From positions 186,001 to 250,000 of the forward strand of contig JAFGUC010000024.1 of NCBI GenBank assembly GCA_016938695.1: a DNA stretch of 64,000 nucleotides, given 5' to 3'. This stretch comes from Candidatus Woesearchaeota archaeon. Its GTDB lineage: Archaea > Nanobdellota > Nanobdellia > Woesearchaeales > JAFGUC01. Of the stretch, positions 62,688 to 64,000 are shown one piece after another. The first letter of the stretch is position 1. Every line of letters begins with the position of its first letter. The position numbers were made by a program, and so were the translations under genes. Below the pieces are notes generated by a model. It was not told the DNA's origin, did not search any database, and saw nothing but the letters and a program-made list of their open reading frames with translations.

Positions 62688-64000
62688 TTAATTTATCTGC
62701 AATATCAACAAAAAATTCATTCTTGCCATAGAAGTCACATTTTCGTCCGAGTTTATCAACTATTGTTGCAGTAATCACAGTACGATATGTATTTTTTGGA
62801 ATATCTTCAATACTCACAAAGAAATTGTTTTCAGTAATTCTTGTTGCCTTTTTACTATATACCATACTACTATCTCTGTATAATTGTACTTCGACTTCAA
62901 TGTCTGGGCTACAGATAATATCAAACAATGTATCTGTTGAAGAATAATTATTTTCATAAACAAAAATCTCAATATCAAGATTAGTTTTATCTGTAAAAGT
63001 ATAAGATACATTGTCATATGTGATTCGAGTACTAATATTAAATGCATCTATAGAATAATCTTTGACAGAAACTTTCTTTGGAGATACTTCATTTAATTCA
63101 GCAGAGTTTTTAATAGTTAATTCCCCACAACCAAGAATCTCTTGAGAATTAGTAACGATTTTAGAGAATACGTTAGCGTCTTCTAAAGAAATAACATTGA
63201 TGCATAATCCTTGGTTTATAAATTGATTTACATAATTAATTATATTTTCAATTTCCGATTGTTTAGTTAGTCCTGAATATACAATTCCGTCACTGATTAT
63301 CGTAAGTTCTGCAACAACATTTTTTTTGGGTTCTGTAATATTAAAATCAACAAGTGTTTCATTAGTTCCATTAATAGAAATATTATTACTCTCTATTTTA
63401 ATTTCAGGTTTATTTATTTTTAATAGTTTAGTTGTGTTAATCAAATTAAATAATTTAATTATGTTAGAATTACCATCTAATGTAATTGAGCTTATTTTTT
63501 GAAGTGCATTTTCTTTAGAAATATCGATTCCAAGATTTTTAGATTCATCATTAAATGTAAGTATGCTTATCTTTTCAACATCTGAAACAATATATTTTGC
63601 AAGTCTTTTTGCATGCAATATTTTGTTTCCACTCATTCCAAGTGTGTTTTCAATAGCAATTATTTTTTTAGTATTGTTATCTGAAAAATGAATAATTTCA
63701 TCAACCGTGTTATGGCACGTTACATCAGTATATCCTTTATCTAGTCTTAGATAATACTCGTTACCTGACGTTATTACTTTGCTTTCTTTTAGTTCATCTT
63801 TTGTTTTGTATGTGACATACATACTTTTATTACCTGTATTGAAAAAAGTGAAATTAGCATATCTAGAGAAGTAATTTTCAGATGGCATTGTGCATCTTCC
63901 ATCATTCAAAATAATTAGTTGCTCTATTTGCAATGATTTTGCAATTGCATTTTGGTATTGTTCGCAAGTATAAGGGCATTGTAAAAATTCATCATTATCA
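62680..64000 (-). CDS. vWA-like surface protein, 5' end outside the window
   Basis: The frame stays open through the edge at 64000, so this is a C-terminal part of at least 439 residues. The visible part begins DNDEFLQCPYTC. About 120 residues in, a vWA-like fold is suggested by IIAIENTLGMSGNKILHAKRLA, ISILTF, LDGNSNIIKLFNLI and AELTIISDG, but the usual DxSxS reads ENTLG, so the metal site is degenerate although the late Asp (SDG) remains. The last 150 residues are beta-rich (Ig-like, FNISTRITYDN). Many Asn/Ser/Thr and NxS/T indicate an extracellular glycoprotein. A TTG at 63933 is not the real start. Confidence 0.65.
   Translation of the reverse strand, partial: DNDEFLQCPYTCEQYQNAIAKSLQIEQLIILNDGRCTMPSENYFSRYANFTFFNTGNKSMYVTYKTKDELKESKVITSGNEYYLRLDKGYTDVTCHNTVDEIIHFSDNNTKKIIAIENTLGMSGNKILHAKRLAKYIVSDVEKISILTFNDESKNLGIDISKENALQKISSITLDGNSNIIKLFNLINTTKLLKINKPEIKIESNNISINGTNETLVDFNITEPKKNVVAELTIISDGIVYSGLTKQSEIENIINYVNQFINQGLCINVISLEDANVFSKIVTNSQEILGCGELTIKNSAELNEVSPKKVSVKDYSIDAFNISTRITYDNVSYTFTDKTNLDIEIFVYENNYSSTDTLFDIICSPDIEVEVQLYRDSSMVYSKKATRITENNFFVSIEDIPKNTYRTVITATIVDKLGRKCDFYGKNEFFVDIADKLIT

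Noticed and set aside
1-64000. CRISPR array, transposon or prophage
   Set aside because: No regularly spaced repeats, transposase, cas or phage structural genes were seen in reading both strands.

Overview
The window comes from an AT-rich archaeal genome, most likely a DPANN archaeon of the Woesearchaeota/Pacearchaeota kind. Archaeal information-processing genes are plain: RNase P Pop5, a proteasome alpha subunit, SBDS, the exosome trio Rrp4/Rrp41/Rrp42, RNA polymerase subunit K, TFS, a GINS subunit, Trm1, Taw1, NMD3, NreA with a C-terminal PCNA-binding motif, archaeal-type signal peptidase and class III (QxxxE) type IV pilins. Mixed in are enzymes of bacterial type: RlmN, two-domain iPGM, long-LID adenylate kinase, MetK, a GAD-containing AspRS, and DnaK/DnaJ/GrpE. 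That mixture, the woesearchaeal-style pilin and the Cys-rich surface repeats point to DPANN. This is inference from gene content; no 16S rRNA gene is present.

Layout. 0-3 kb: MEMO-like fragment, RlmN, a Cys-rich surface protein and a pilin, all minus strand. 3-6.5 kb: iPGM (plus) converging on a NifS-ThiF sulfur pair (minus). 6.5-19.2 kb: a long minus-strand type IV pilus locus made of two small pilins, three larger pilin-like proteins (one of 1186 aa with a von Willebrand A domain), a B12-type radical SAM protein, a winged-helix coiled-coil protein, the secretion ATPase and two membrane platform proteins. 19.4-24.6 kb: single genes (YchF GTPase, MazG-like, CDF transporter, adenylate kinase, unknowns) and a tRNA-Thr whose 3' end is duplicated downstream. 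24.7-29.0 kb: Pop5-PsmA-SBDS-Rrp4-Rrp41-Rrp42-RpoK. 29.1-33.8 kb: GatC-GatA-GatB-AspRS, a tRNA-dependent Asn pathway. 34.2-36.4 kb: MoxR ATPase plus vWA protein. 36.4-42.4 kb: a chaperone operon grpE-ykgJ-dnaK-HAD-dnaJ-radical SAM/TRAM behind a promoter bracketed by two palindromes. 42.6-53.6 kb: MetK, transporter, Trm1, GINS, acetyltransferase/phosphoesterase pair, Taw1, ROK kinase, an RtcA-fold protein next to NMD3, and signal peptidase. 53.7-61.4 kb: TFS, DUF167, then a signalling operon with a 1752-aa histidine kinase, a stand-alone receiver, a CBS-pair protein and an unknown protein. 61.5-64 kb: NreA and a truncated vWA-like surface protein running off the window.

Expression signals follow one pattern. 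Many first or solitary genes have a TATA-like box about 24-29 bases before the start codon and look leaderless. Genes inside operons use GGTG/GAGGTGA Shine-Dalgarno sequences or 4-base ATGA overlaps. This was used to correct several starts. Two divergent pairs (47.2 and 52.8 kb) appear to share one palindromic TATA box.

Best candidates for something undescribed: the pilus locus whose vWA protein carries a nested double domain insertion; the paired palindromic operator of the chaperone operon; the giant kinase operon; the NMD3-linked RtcA-like protein that seems to lack its catalytic histidine; and the duplicated tRNA 3' end enclosing a hairpin. No transposase, integrase, phage gene or CRISPR array was seen.
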